A stretch of 64,000 nt of DNA, from the NCBI GenBank assembly GCA_009823395.1, contig CM020513.1:10889001-10953000 (forward strand), read 5' to 3'. Under the pieces are notes generated by a model. It had not been told where the DNA came from. It saw only the letters and a list, made by a program, of their open reading frames with translations, and made no database searches. The position numbers and the translations under genes are program-made. Source of the DNA: Thamnaconus septentrionalis. Its lineage: Eukaryota > Chordata > Actinopteri > Tetraodontiformes > Monacanthidae. Shown here one piece after another: positions 8,769 through 20,660 of the stretch (the first letter of the stretch is position 1; each line of letters begins with the position of its first letter).

Positions 8769-8950
8769 CTGCCTCGAACCAGTTCATCCTGACTGACTCA
8801 CCGACCGACCTACCGTCGCTTGTAAACACACTGACCGTGACGAAAAGCCCTCTTCTTCGGCGTGGCAGCCCAGAGGGAGCGCTCCCTCCACTGCCATCTA
8901 CTGTGCATTTGAGTAATAGCACCGAGCGCTGTTTGGGTGTCAAGTCTGTA
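8769..8950 (-). other. tbxas1: Candidate 5' noncoding exon and promoter region of tbxas1
   Basis: The first coding exon has an acceptor 58 bases upstream of the ATG, so at least one noncoding exon must lie further upstream. On the minus strand a good donor GAGGCAG|GTAATG sits at 8769/8768, preceded by a GC-richer stretch without open frames. The 5' limit is not visible and no TATA box was identified. Inference only. Confidence 0.35.
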
Positions 8951-8999
8951 AATCGTTGGTTAAATTGGTGAACTGAAATGAAAACTTTTACTTGGAAAA

Positions 9000-11900
9000 C
9001 AAATTATGTTGTAAACGAAACTCTGAAGGCGCAAATGCAATTATCAAGAGTGTGTACTTCATCAGTACACAGTGGAGACTCTAAATCTCACAGTTTTAAT
9101 ACATATAGAATATAACATAACCTGAGCAAAACATATAACAATAATTACTGTGAGTATATTTTAAAAAAAATAAAAAATAAAATGAAATATGTCGAAGTTA
9201 AAACGTCACTGAAAATAAAGTAAAGTTTAATGAACTCTGAATAATGTAAGGAAACATTACCAACGAATGACATCGCTGGTTTGCAGTTGCGAAAAGACAC
9301 CTGCAGAGGGCCTTCGAACACAACAGTGCAGTATGCGCATGCAATGTGCAAATATTAAATGCACGTCAACTTCAGTAGGTTCGTGGTCAGATGACAAGAT
9401 GTAAGTAGAACCTTTCGCCTTTGTTTCTTCATGAGGAAATTTAATGTTAAACGTCTTTTCATAAATCATTTTTATTGTTGAAATTCTGAACATTTTAGAG
9501 GAGTCATTTGAACATAGATTTTGTTGCATCTGCAGGAAAAAATATGAAATTCAATCACTCATAGCTTATGGTTTTGTTTTGTATGTTTGCAAATTAAAAG
9601 AAACATGGAAACGTTTAGAGGAAAAGACAGAGATTTATTCAGCTGTCAGTGACGCTAGAATGAGAGCAGTAGACAGAGTGACTCCAAATTGTTCATGGGC
9701 TGATCGCATACAATCCAGGAGAATGAACATCTATCAGCACTCAAGAAAAAACAAACAAACATCCCACATGTAGGCGAATGTGTACTATTTCCAGAACAGT
9801 GGCCATCTCAGTGAGGGCAGGACAAAATACAACGCAGGGACTGACGAAGATAAACAAAGTTCGAGAATGCACGAGGAGACGGGAACGAGGCTTTTAAAAA
9901 GGAAGCTCTCCCTCCAAACTCGCCCTCCCCAAAGTGGAAATGCACAATATTTCTGGTCTGATAAACATGTGAAATCCTCTAAGCAGCAGGCAGCCAGGCA
10001 GGAGTAACAATGGCAGCTGGATCCGCGCTAGGCTATTAATAGTGGAAGGAACAAGAGGGTGGGGTGTCCTACCGCAGGGGCCGCCAGAGGGCACCCAAGG
10101 CCTGAGAGGAAATCGGATGAAGACCCCCGCCTCTCCTCGGCCCCCCTCCTCCCTCCTCCTCCTCTTCCTCTTCCTCCTCCACCCCACAATCAGTCAAGGT
10201 GCCTGGAGCCAAAAGATGTCAGAGTTTGATGTATGGCTGAAAACAGCTGACGGCAATATCGCTGAGATAATGTCCCGTCAGTAAATGAAGGACTGCATAT
10301 GGAATGTTCTGCCGGATGCCAGTTTCCTTCTTCTTCTTCTTCTTCTTCTTTTATTTTTTTCATCCAAGGGCCGATTGAAAATTGAACCTTTGAAGAGACC
10401 CTTTGACCCTCATCCAAGTCCCTGCAGACTCAATAATGGCTCACGAACAACCTCTGGAAAGGGCAACGCACCGGCAGCAGGGCCTCCGTCATGCGCAGAG
10501 CTGTAGCCTTGGGTTACACAACGCTACACCACGGGGCTGTCAGGGAAACTCTAACTCAAATTTGGCCAAGTCTCTTACAATGCGGACAGTTCATGGCAAA
10601 TATGATTAGAACTACAATGTCTGGGGTGGGGGGTGGGGGTGGGGGGGTAGCCTCTTTTTGGAAGAGATAAGAGAGAAGTTTCATGGAATTGGATAAAAAA
10701 AAAAAAAAAAAGCCAATTGACAGAGACTGAAACTTCAGGGGATTTCTTAACCCGTCTGTTGAAGGCAGTTGAAAACATGGCCGTTGCTTGATTTGTCACA
10801 TTAAGCTAGTTTTTTTTTGTGTTTTTTTTTTTTTTTTTTTAAACAGCTGTTGTTGCTCATGAACTCCGACAAGCCTTGGAGAGCACAAATTAAAAAAAAA
10901 AATCCCTCCTCGGATAGGTTTTGAACTCAGCTCCGGACGGACAAAAACTATTTGAACCCTCTTTCAACCTTGCTGCGCTCTCGAGCTCAAAGTACAAAGA
11001 ATCACCTTTATTAGAAAAGTTCAAGACCGACCCACTACCAACAGAAGAAGTAAAAAAAAATAAAAATTTCCAGGCCATAAGAGAGAGAGAGAGAAGATAC
11101 TTTTGCGTTTGGCAGGTTACTTCAGAGAGGGCAGAACTTGGCAGAGTAAAGAGTGTGAAACCTGGCAGAGAGCTCCCTCTGATGTACCGTGTCTGATGCT
11201 TAATGAGTCCAGGTAAAGTGTTTGCAGCTGGGGGTGAGAAGGGGTGGAACTAACCGCACCACTCTGCCTTCACAAGCAATTACCTTTAGATAAGCACAAA
11301 CCACCGCCAGATGATGTGTAAAAAGAAAATAACATCAGACAAGTGAAAACCGTAAAAAACAAAGCGGCACAGTTTTGCAGAGGATCCGTATTTTAATACG
11401 TTTCTGAAAACTTTCAATCTGACAGCTGGCTCGTCCATCTTGCATGAAAATACTGTTAAAGTGATCTTGTGAATATACACGCTTCATTTAAGCGGTGACA
11501 AAACTCAGAAGCAGCCACTGGCCTTATAAAACCACAGAAGAAGACATGGAAGATAAACAGGAAACGTCTGCGAGCCTTAATGCTGCTAAAGTGATTAGCG
11601 TGGATGCTGCACTGGCGCCTCCTTTATCAGAACTGACACAGACCTTTCATGTGGAAAATATATTTTTTTTTTAACTTTACTCCCGGGTGACTTTGGCAAG
11701 ACTGTTAAGTCACATGTCAAGGTTTAAAATTGTCCAGTGACGTGTGTGATGTCACATCTGGCGCAAAACAGACAGCAAGAAAAAAAAGTGGTTGGTCTGC
11801 TTGAATGATAAAGTTTGTCCAAACAGTTTCTTTCCAAATAACTCCCCAGGATTTGGGAAATGTCCCATCTGTTGCTCTGAAAAACCATCATGTGTTTGAG

Positions 11901-12424
11901 TCTGAGTCATGTACATAAGTGACATCAGTGCCAGGATACCGACTTATGGATTTATGGAGCACTCCCCTGCTGCTGATAAGAACAAACAAACAACAACAAC
12001 AACAAAAGAGAACAATAAACCCAAACCTGAACATGCACAAAAAAAAAAACCCATAAGCTATCCACCGTCTGTCTTTTGAGACTCTATTCTTTAACAGACT
12101 GCATTAGATGGAGACAAAAACAACCAATTACTGTGCAAATATCGTCAGCGGGCTCTGGCTCTGCCTTTCATGCCTGATTTGTCTTTGTATCCTGGCCTCC
12201 GTGCTCCTTTGTGCTGCCTCCTGTTGCGGCCAGTTTGCCTGCATCGCTTCCCCGGCGCTGTCTGCTCCCTGTTGTCATCTCATCCAAGCTTATTTACATC
12301 ACATTACCCCGCTTTTCTGAATCAGACCTGTCGACAAACGAGTCGTAAATGCAAAGACTTATCGGACGCATGCGTCGCCGGGCTTTTAATGTATGGCGAC
12401 CATAGGAGCCGTGAGCGGCTCCTG

Positions 12425-12425
<1 letters not shown>
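9000..12425. other. Noncoding region upstream of tbxas1
   Basis: AT-rich DNA with poly-A/T runs (for example 10693-10710 and 10819-10840) and a (TTC)n-like tract near 10328. No splice-bounded open frame resembling a known protein was found. The segment around 10190-10290 is free of obvious repeats and mildly conserved-looking, but nothing identifies it. Confidence 0.5.

Positions 12426-12459
<34 letters not shown>
12426..12459. repeat. (GT)n microsatellite
   Basis: Seventeen uninterrupted dinucleotide units. Confidence 0.97.
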
Positions 12460-12460
<1 letters not shown>

Positions 12461-13476
12461 CGAAAACGACAGGAAGCTTTTAAAAATGTGTTCTAATGGA
12501 TGGAAAAATAGTTGAGGTTTGCATTGTTTTGCGATCAGAATGTGCAACAAGAGAAAATAGAAAGTGTAGCCACATTTTAATTATGCATAATTACAGCAAT
12601 GGTAAAAGGCGAAAAAGATGGAAAATTACATTAATTAAAAAGAAACAATGCAATAAAAAAAAAAACCATAACAAAAAAACCTCCACGATATTTAAATCTT
12701 ATGAACGGTTGGATTATTTAGTTACCTACATACTGACATACAAAGAAGTCTTTTATTGCACATTTGTGAAAGTGTAAAGCGGTTGAAAGGTGAGTGAAGT
12801 TTAATAGCACCATTAAACTTTTTTGTCTTATACAAAGCGTGCAAGCAAAAACAATCTCGAGCTGCTTTTGCTGTATTTAACAATCACACTTTAACCTTTT
12901 TTTTTATTGGAGAGGTTACCTATTGTTTGCTTTACTTAGCGATGGCTCACAACTTGAAACGCGCCTGCAAACAATGCTACGCTAAAAGTGTGGTGCGGGC
13001 CCCATGGTGACCAAAAAAAAAAGAAAAAAAAAGAAGCTATTATCTCAGGTTTAATGAAGAGTAAGAGGTTGTGCGTTGGTGAGGCAGAAGATAAATGCAA
13101 ACGCTTCCAACGGTGAAGCATTAATAGAGCTAGAGGAGCTAACGCTAGGGCCGGAACAAGGATAGATTCGAACACCTCGGTGCTCCTCCCAGCTTTAGCC
13201 GAGCCGCTTGTTCCAGGGGCCTCGCTGTTAATTAGTTTGAGCAGTCGCTTAAAGCCTGCGTGTGGTTTTTTTTTGGTGTATGTACGTCTGTGTTGCGAAC
13301 GGAAGCGCTGATTTCGTTTTTTTTTTTGCCTGGCGAGAGAATAGAGGGACACAGAGCCACAGAAATAATAATAAAAAAAAGAGAGAAGCCGGTCGCTGTG
13401 AGTCACTTGTTCAGGTTCGGCAGCGAGCGCAGCAATGCAAAACAATTACGATAATGATTTGACTGACAAAAAAACA

Positions 13477-13480
<4 letters not shown>
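12460..13480. other. Noncoding, no features seen
   Basis: AT-rich with A-runs near 12655 and 13013-13032. The 169-codon minus-strand open frame at 12936-13445 is made of low-complexity Phe/Lys runs and matches nothing that I know. Confidence 0.5.

Positions 13481-13534
<54 letters not shown>
13481..13534. repeat. (CA)n microsatellite
   Basis: About 27 CA units, preceded by interrupted AAACAC. Confidence 0.97.
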
Positions 13535-13536
<2 letters not shown>

Positions 13537-14029
13537 GCTACTTGCCTGGCACGCAGTACAAATAGCTCCGCATTTGCCTTTCAGTCCGCACGCCAAACAG
13601 AAGCAAAGGGGAGACGGGAGCTCCTCCACTGGGGAGGAAACAAATGGACCGAAAACATTTTTTCCCCATTTTTTTTTTTTTTTTTTTTTACAAAGGATGG
13701 ACAAGGTTAGAAAGCCTGTGTGGTGAAAGGCAACATGTACACCCACACTCAGCAATGCATTGTCTCTGGAAAAGGGTGCAGTGGAAAGTGGACCTACGTG
13801 TTGAATGTTAAAAAGAAGAGGATTTTTCACCATCTATTATCGTACCTGAGCCGAAGCTTGAATGACTTGGAATATTTATATATATATATAAAAAAAAACG
13901 GAAGTGAGCAGGAGAAAGAGGGACAACGCACAACTAAACCCACACAAAGCATAAAAATATAATAAAATAATGAAAAAAATACGCAGACTTTACACACAGC
14001 CCCCATGCATCCATCCGCAGGCTGAATGG

Positions 14030-14200
14030 CGAGAGGCCGAGCTGCTGGGAGTTTTTGATGGGACAATTTTCTCCGTGTTTATTATCCAATAAGGCCGGGG
14101 ATTTCTCCCTGAACACAGGTCATCACGCTGTATCGGAAAAATTACCATTTCAATTACGGCGGCGGCGGAGGCAGCTGATGGCGGCGGTGTTCATCCATCA
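14030..14200. promoter_or_regulatory. Candidate conserved noncoding element
   Basis: Non-repetitive segment with a CCAAT-box-like ATCCAATAAG, ACAATTTTC and ATTACCATTTCAATTACGG, then a CGG-rich stretch. The composition resembles vertebrate developmental enhancers, but conservation cannot be judged from one sequence. Confidence 0.22.
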
Positions 14201-15039
14201 CCTGCTTTTCTCCTCAGCCCCGCACCCGGCGCACACATTCAAATATATACAGTAAGCCCCGGGATCAGAGCCGAGGCAGAAATGACGGGGATTATACATT
14301 TCTCTAGCCCAAAGACAAAGAAAGAAGACTTACTTTTTTTCTTGTAAAAAAAAAAAGGGGTAAATAATGTATTGTAATATATTCATGTATTTATTCAAAG
14401 AAAAACCTTCGACGGCAGCCGGGGCCCCGAAATAAATTCACTCATTCTGAATCGTACGGTGGGTTTTTTACGGCGTCGCGGAGGATAATATTTACAGCTG
14501 TCGGTGTCGAGGAAATGTTGTTTCCATCACATCAACAGAAAGACTGTAAAACAACCCATGTTTCTCTTTCTCTCTCTCTCTCTCTGTGTTTTCTTTTAAG
14601 AGCCAGGTCTACTGGGAGCCATCTGAAAGCCCCCGCTACGAGCCCACTGAAAAAAGGAAGCCGCGGGGTTCCCCTGCCGGAGCAGCAGGGGGTCTTGTAG
14701 CGAGCAGGTAGCTGGGCAGTCATTAAACACCTCGGCATGGCTGTCATCCATACGTACCGGCGGGGGGAAAAAAAGAAGAAAAAAGAAACGACGACAACAA
14801 CATCAACAACGAGTGAACAAACGCAAGAGGCAGTGATGTGCTCAAAACCAACGATGTTACACATTGTTTGCCAGGGTTTACTGTCGGCCGCTATTAGCGG
14901 TGGGGATTCCAAGGCTGAGCACATGATGGTGCGTTTGAGGCCCATCCGGGTCATCAGAACTGCACAAGAGGAACCTCAATCATTCGCAGACCACATGTTT
15001 TATTTTGTTATTTATTTTTTTTTTTTTTGTACCAGAGGT

Positions 15040-15440
15040 CATGGTTTCCCAAACTAAGGCCCGTGGACCACATCCGGCCCGCCTGAACAATCGGAGTGGC
15101 CCACTTCACATCGCAAACAGTCTATCTAAAGATGGCCATTTTTTAAAGAATTATATTCCGCTTATCAAATATCAACTTTTCATGATTGATGAATCAAAAT
15201 TTACTTCAGTTTTTTACTGTTTACTGTAGTGCCTGGTTTTCACAACCTAAGAAATGCTATATTTCGATCAGTCGTCAAGTCTGGATTGCCAGACAGCAAA
15301 ATGTTGAAACTGTTTGGATAACAGAAAGTTTATTATTACGTAGTTTACCTATTTTAACAACAACCTTCTAACAAGTTGTTTGATTTTGTAACTGTTGAAG
15401 CTAATAGAGGGAGTTTTGACCGTCCAGCAGACTCGGGGGG
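15040..15440. mobile_element. Probable truncated hAT-type repeat
   Basis: Begins GGTTTCCCAAACTAAGGCCCG and continues GGACCACATCCGGCCCGCC, a wording typical of vertebrate hAT-family repeat ends. The opposite end and a target duplication were not found, so it is probably truncated. Confidence 0.4.
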
Positions 15441-15792
15441 CAAGTCCTGCTCCATTATAACTTCATGTCAGTGCAATCACTCCCCGCCACGACCACTGTA
15501 AAGGCAGCGTCTGGCAAACAGCGCCGGACTTTGTTTTTTTTTTTTTTTGCAGAGGCGTTGATTTACATAAATACCGACTGTTTCCCTTGGAAATGTATGC
15601 ATAGCAGCAATTTGGGAAGTGGAGGAGATGTGTAGGGGCGGAGAGAGACGCTGTTTAGCAGTCAGTTTGATGCACCGCACCCTCAGTGAGGACTCGGAAT
15701 TACACCAAGAACTGCAGCCTTCTCTGGATCAGGCCCCGGCAGTGCTGGCAAATATTTCTGGCTAGGTTTCTGTGTTTGCTGTTGTTTAACAC

Positions 15793-16441
15793 GATGATGG
15801 ATGGCTGATGTTGGATGGATATGGATGGATGGATGGATGGATTGCAGAAAAGAGATGGATGAAGGATGGATGATGCTGTATGGATGGATGATGGAAATCA
15901 GATGGATGATGGATGGCTGATGAGGCATGGATGGATGGATGATGGATGGATGACAGAAAAGAGATGGATGGATGATGGAAAACAGATGGATGATGGATGG
16001 CTGATAAAGCATGGATGGATGGATGATGGATGGATGGATAGATGATGGAAATCAGATGGGTGATGGTTGCTGATGAGGCATGGATAGATGGATGATGGAT
16101 GGATGACAGAAAAGAGATGGATGGATGATGGATGGATGGATGGATGATGGAAAACAGATGGATGATGGATGGCTGATAAAGCATGGATAGATGGATGGAT
16201 GGATGGATGACAGAAAAGAGATGGATGGATGATGGATGGATGGATGATGGAAAACAGATGGATGATGGATAGCTGATAAAGCATGGATAGATGGATGGAT
16301 GGATGGATGACAGAAAAGAGATGGATGGATGATGGAAAACAGATGGATGATGGATGGCTGATAAAGCATGGATAGATGGATGGATGGATGGATAAGGGCA
16401 AACAGATGGATGGATGGATGATTGATGGATGGACAGATGGA
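15793..16441. repeat. (ATGG)n-based minisatellite with higher-order units
   Basis: About 650 bp of GATGGATG-type repeats with interspersed markers GACAGAAAAGAGATGG (starting at 15952, 16105, 16209 and 16309, spaced 153, 104 and 100 bp) and CTGATAAAGCATGG. So a roughly 100-bp compound unit has itself been tandemly amplified. The long minus-strand [12 protein letters not shown] open frames are repeat artefacts. Confidence 0.95.
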
Positions 16442-18427
16442 AGAAACCGTGCCTTGTTCCATCTTTAATTCAACCAAGTGCAGAAATTTGAGAAATGTTG
16501 AAGCAGTTTTTTTTTTTTGTGTCCCTCAGAATCAAACCCTTCACACGTGTCCACACGTCTGTAAAGATGCGCCTGGACGTGTGTATTTCAGGAGAGTGAC
16601 AGTCTGGGCTCTCACTCCGCCCTGAGAGGAGGCTGACGGCAGACTGATCACCGCCTGATTCCCCTTTATGAGGAAGCAACGGGGGTCAATTGGGACGATG
16701 CTCCCCTGGTCTGGTGCTTGATCACCGCTAAATGGGAACCACTGAGACGAAGACTTCCAACGAGAAAATAAAAAGAGTGTGTAAGATTAAACAGAAAAAC
16801 AGATTATAACATTGATCTGCACAATTAAACCAGTTAAGGATTTGAGGAAGATGTCGATGAAAATCTTCGGCCTGCTTTTTAAAAAAAAAAAAATCGTTAT
16901 TTACAGTGCGATGCGTCGTTAGCTCGGTAGCTATCGGAGCGCTCCAGCCTGTATCCACTGCGCACGTAAGCTATCGACGAGGCTCGGCGCGAGCGGGCCT
17001 CCCTCACATGGCTGACGGAGGGTGAAGATAGCTGCACGTCGGCGCGCCGCCGCCCGTCGGAAGAAGGGAGGGACGGAAGGAGGGAAGGACAGTGAAGGAG
17101 CTGCGGCGCAATTAGCCATGTGTGAGCTTAACGGGGGAAAAAAAAGGGAGAAAAAGCCGCAGCAGCGCACGTGCGCAGCTGCCGCGTGTTTGGCTGACAG
17201 CTGTTGATCTCCTCGACATCCGTCAGGGAAACAAACAAACAAAAAAAAAACACAGCTGAAATTGTCGTCTCGGCGTGAAAGGGAGCAGTCAAGAGTGGTG
17301 CGTCAAACAGCTTTTCGCCTTGCGGTGGAGAGAGAGAGAGAGAGAAAGAAAGACGGCGACGCGCAATAAAGTGAAGCCGCCGTCAAGCTAGTACGCTAGC
17401 TGGTACCTGGAATCACAATGATAATAATAATAACAATAAAAAAAAAGCAGTGATGGACGTGTTTATGGTTGAAAGAGCTTCAGGCTGGAGACGCTCCGAC
17501 GCGCCTCGCCGCTTCTTTTTTCCGTCTTCTCTTTTCGGGGGGGGGTGAGAGCCGCTCTGGCCCCTGTCTTCTGTTGACGCCGGCGGTGTGAATAATGCAT
17601 TAGAGACGGTGACCCCTCCCCGACCAGGGGACGGACAGAAATAACACGCTGACGTCAGCCTCCTCGCCGGCACCTGGAGAGGCTTCGGCCGGTCGGGGTA
17701 TTAAGCCGGCAGCGGCGCGACTCAGGGATCAGCTACACCTTTCAATCTGACCGTCTCTTCATCACCTCGTGCGTGCGTGTGTGTGTGTGTGTGTGAGAGA
17801 GAGAGACTCAGACAGGCTGTAACAGGCTCTTCTCTCTCTCTGCTGTCTTTTCTCTGTGACGTGACAGGCATCTGTGAGCACCAGGGACCAGAGAGGAATA
17901 GGAGGAGGAAAAGGAGCGGCTGGAGGGGGGGGGGGCAGAAATCTCTCTGCTCCACATGTCCGGATCCATCATAGACCTTCGTGCCTGTTGATTCGCTCTC
18001 GCCGGCCACTTTGTTAAGCGCAGCATTCAGGCGAACAAGCCAGCAAACGCGGCGGCAGACTTGTTGGCGACCGGTGTTCTCTCTGGACGGGCGGCTCCCC
18101 CGTCGCCGAGCTGCACGTTGACCCTGCTGCAACACAAGCAGGTCGGGGTTAATTACTGTAAATAGGCGCGGCGTAGGAGTAGGGCGCGTCGGCTTCAGGG
18201 AATGGTATTTCGTCGTGATTATTACTGTGTAATAAAGAAAAAAAATATATAGATTACGCCTGACATGAAAACAAAAACAAAAAAAAGTTTGGTTTTTTTA
18301 TGCTAGTTTCTCAACTTTGATCATCGTTTTCCCCAAAACTCTGATATTCTGTTAGGTGAGATAAATTATGTATTTTTCTTTTTTAATCAAAGAGCTGAAA
18401 ATCTTATAGTTAGTGATCTGGGCTCAT

Positions 18428-18429
<2 letters not shown>
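16442..18429. other. CpG-rich noncoding block
   Basis: CpG-rich segments at about 16940-17180, 17330-17400 and 17480-18170 suggest an unmethylated island. No recognised exon was found. It includes the promoter-like site at 17650-17704 and a short (GT)n/(GA)n tract at 17777-17806. Confidence 0.4.
17650..17704 (+). promoter_or_regulatory. Promoter-like arrangement: CRE plus TATA-like box
   Basis: A perfect cAMP-response element TGACGTCA at 17650-17657 lies about 40 bp before TATTAA at 17699-17704 within CpG-rich DNA, followed by purine/pyrimidine sequence without an identifiable first coding exon. The spacing fits a CRE-TATA promoter, but no transcript is evident. Confidence 0.25.

Positions 18430-18489
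<60 letters not shown>
18430..18489. repeat. (CA)n microsatellite
   Basis: About 29 AC units, uninterrupted. Confidence 0.97.
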
Positions 18490-18628
18490 ATGTCCAACCC
18501 CCACCTCACCCCTCACATGTCAGAGTAATTGTGTGTTTGTGCATGCGTGTGCACCTCGGGGGATGTGTTTAGAGCTCATGAAAGCCACTCTGTCCTCTCC
18601 TCCATGCTAATGCCCCGGCCGTGGCCTT

Positions 18629-18629
<1 letters not shown>

Positions 18630-18672
<43 letters not shown>
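18630..18672. repeat. (CT)n microsatellite
   Basis: About 21 CT units. A second tract of about 20 units lies at 18851-18890, so two pyrimidine tracts flank a 180-bp GC-rich spacer. Confidence 0.97.
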
Positions 18673-18674
<2 letters not shown>

Positions 18675-18847
18675 AGCCCAACCCGGAGACAGGATCAAAC
18701 GCAGGAGGAGGAGATCTCGGCGACCCGAGTCAGACGCTCTTTCATCTCCCCTCCGCCGGCCCAGCGCTCGCGCTCTAATGTTTCATTTTCCCCCTTGCAG
18801 AGGGGAGGAGGGCGTCTCCGCTAAAACAGAGCCTCACTGAGCGGATC

Positions 18848-18850
<3 letters not shown>

Positions 18851-18890
<40 letters not shown>
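18851..18890. repeat. (CT)n microsatellite
   Basis: About 20 CT units; see the paired tract at 18630-18672. Confidence 0.97.
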
Positions 18891-18894
<4 letters not shown>

Positions 18895-20470
18895 TAAATT
18901 CTGCTTTAACTGATTTGCCCCTGATGGAAAAGACGAGGCGGCAAGATAAACCTAGTTTCGCGTTCCAATTTCGTATGCATCCCCGACTCCCCTGATGGGG
19001 GAAGAGAGTAAATATGTGCTTATTTCCTCCCCTTCCTCTCGAGAGGCTTCGGTGGACGGAGTGGATTTGTTCGGAAATGAGTGCTCCGAGTGAGTCTTGG
19101 AAGCCGAGACGGCAATCTGTGGATTTCAGCAGACTGTGCATGTTGGGGTAATTTACGCCAGCTGCTAATGAAAGACAGAGATCATCCTGGGTTACGTCTA
19201 AGCTCAGACAAATTCAGTTTCGCCGTGCACCAAAGGTTAGACCCGGCCCTTTTCTGCTTGCTGCAAAAGCTGCAGCCTTCGGGAAAGAGACACATTATTC
19301 CATCCTTCTTTCATCTTTGATTGCAAAGCTTTCCATTCTCACTTCCGTCAACCCAAATTCAGGCCACAGACTCGGTTCACCGGCGCCGAAATGCCTGATG
19401 TAAACGCTCTCTGGAGTCCAGGATTTCAGATGTGCACACAGGATTTAATTGTGCTGAATTAGCAGAGAGAAGCGCATTGGTAAAATATGAATATTCTCAT
19501 TAACACAGATACAGGAAGCTGCTCCTCTTTCCGCGAGAGAAAGTTGGCGCGGGAAGTGAAAGAATAAATGATTTCTGAAACTCCTCACCTGCACCGCTCG
19601 AGAGCAGACTGGGGCCGAGTTACACACGGCGAGACTCGATGGCTTTTAGATGCTAGCATGGCTAAACTGTTTCTCCAAAGTGAGATGTGGTTGGCTGCAG
19701 TAAAGCCGACAGCGCGTTGAGCAGCTCTTTGAACGCCACCTCAACCTGTGACACGACTCTCACCTTAAACGGAAGCAACTTTAAGAATATAAGGGAATAT
19801 AAATATATATTTATATATGTATACGTATATATACTGCCAGAGTTACACAATATTGTTTGCCTCTTTTATTGGAACAAGTCTCTTAATCGTGTTGTCTTCG
19901 TCCAAACAAACTTCCGTCTTATCTCTTCGTTTCTGCTCAGTTCAGTGTAAAAAACTGCAACTTCCAAATTGCAGGAGTATAAATAATTTCTTTCTAAAAT
20001 GCATCTCCTGTTTGCGCTAACCTCCTTCAAACTTCCCAGGAGAAATTTGCTACTTGTCTCCCCCGTGCTCTATTTTCGGCTGTTCCGTGGCACAAATACG
20101 GGGACGAAACAAATGCTGCTTGTTTTGTTTATCCTAGTTTAGCCGAGCGCGTCGCGCGACTGTCTGTGCCCGTCTTCCGTGAGATACACCCACCCCCCCA
20201 CCCGACCAGCCCGCCCCCCAGCCCGCCCCAAACGGCAATGTTATAAAACACAACAAAAGGCACGTTTATTCCACAATATTCCCTTAGGGTTTTAAAGCAG
20301 ATACCTGATGCAAACACCTCTGCAGAGGCCGCTGGTGCGTTTGCAAAGCCAGAGGAAAAAAAAAATCACTTAAAAAAAATCAACTTGAGCGGGGGCCGTA
20401 AAACACCCAATGACAGGAAGTGCTGGGGAGCAGCGAGGCTTCAGCCGCTGTCCTCGCCCCCAGTCTGGGG
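18891..20470. other. Noncoding; partly enhancer-like
   Basis: The part 18900-19330 is non-repetitive, with balanced composition and motifs such as GGGTAATTTAC and GCTGCTAATGAAAG. The rest is AT-rich with a TATA/ATAT run at 19800-19830. No coding exon was found. Confidence 0.35.
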
Positions 20471-20479
20471 ATAAACGCC

Positions 20480-20660
20480 CAGCAGAACCTAAAAGCAGCC
20501 AAATCAATTAAAATCCCATTAAAGTCAGCGCCATTATTGAGGTCATTACCGAGGAGTGGAGGTGGTGGGGGGTAGTTGGGTGGGGGGAGACGGCTGGCGA
20601 TGACGGCAGATCAAACAAGATCTAATTAATTCATTTGTTCATTAACGTGCGGGGCCTCGC
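20480..20660. promoter_or_regulatory. Candidate conserved noncoding element
   Basis: Contains dense homeodomain-type cores: ATCAATTAAAATCCCATTAAAG, CCATTATTGAGGTCATTACC, and AAGATCTAATTAATTCATTTG with GTTCATTAACG, in DNA without simple repeats except a short G-run near 20570. This resembles a developmental enhancer. Inference only. Confidence 0.28.

Noticed and set aside
12936..13445. 169-codon minus-strand open frame
   Set aside because: Contains poly-Phe and Tyr/Lys low-complexity from A/T-runs, without homology.
15793..16441. Regularly spaced repeats resembling a CRISPR array
   Set aside because: The spacing varies, the intervening sequence is itself the ATGG repeat, and the DNA is vertebrate.
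15683..16477. Three overlapping long minus-strand open frames rich in His-Pro-Ser-Ile
   Set aside because: They are translations of the (ATGG)n minisatellite and exist in all three frames.
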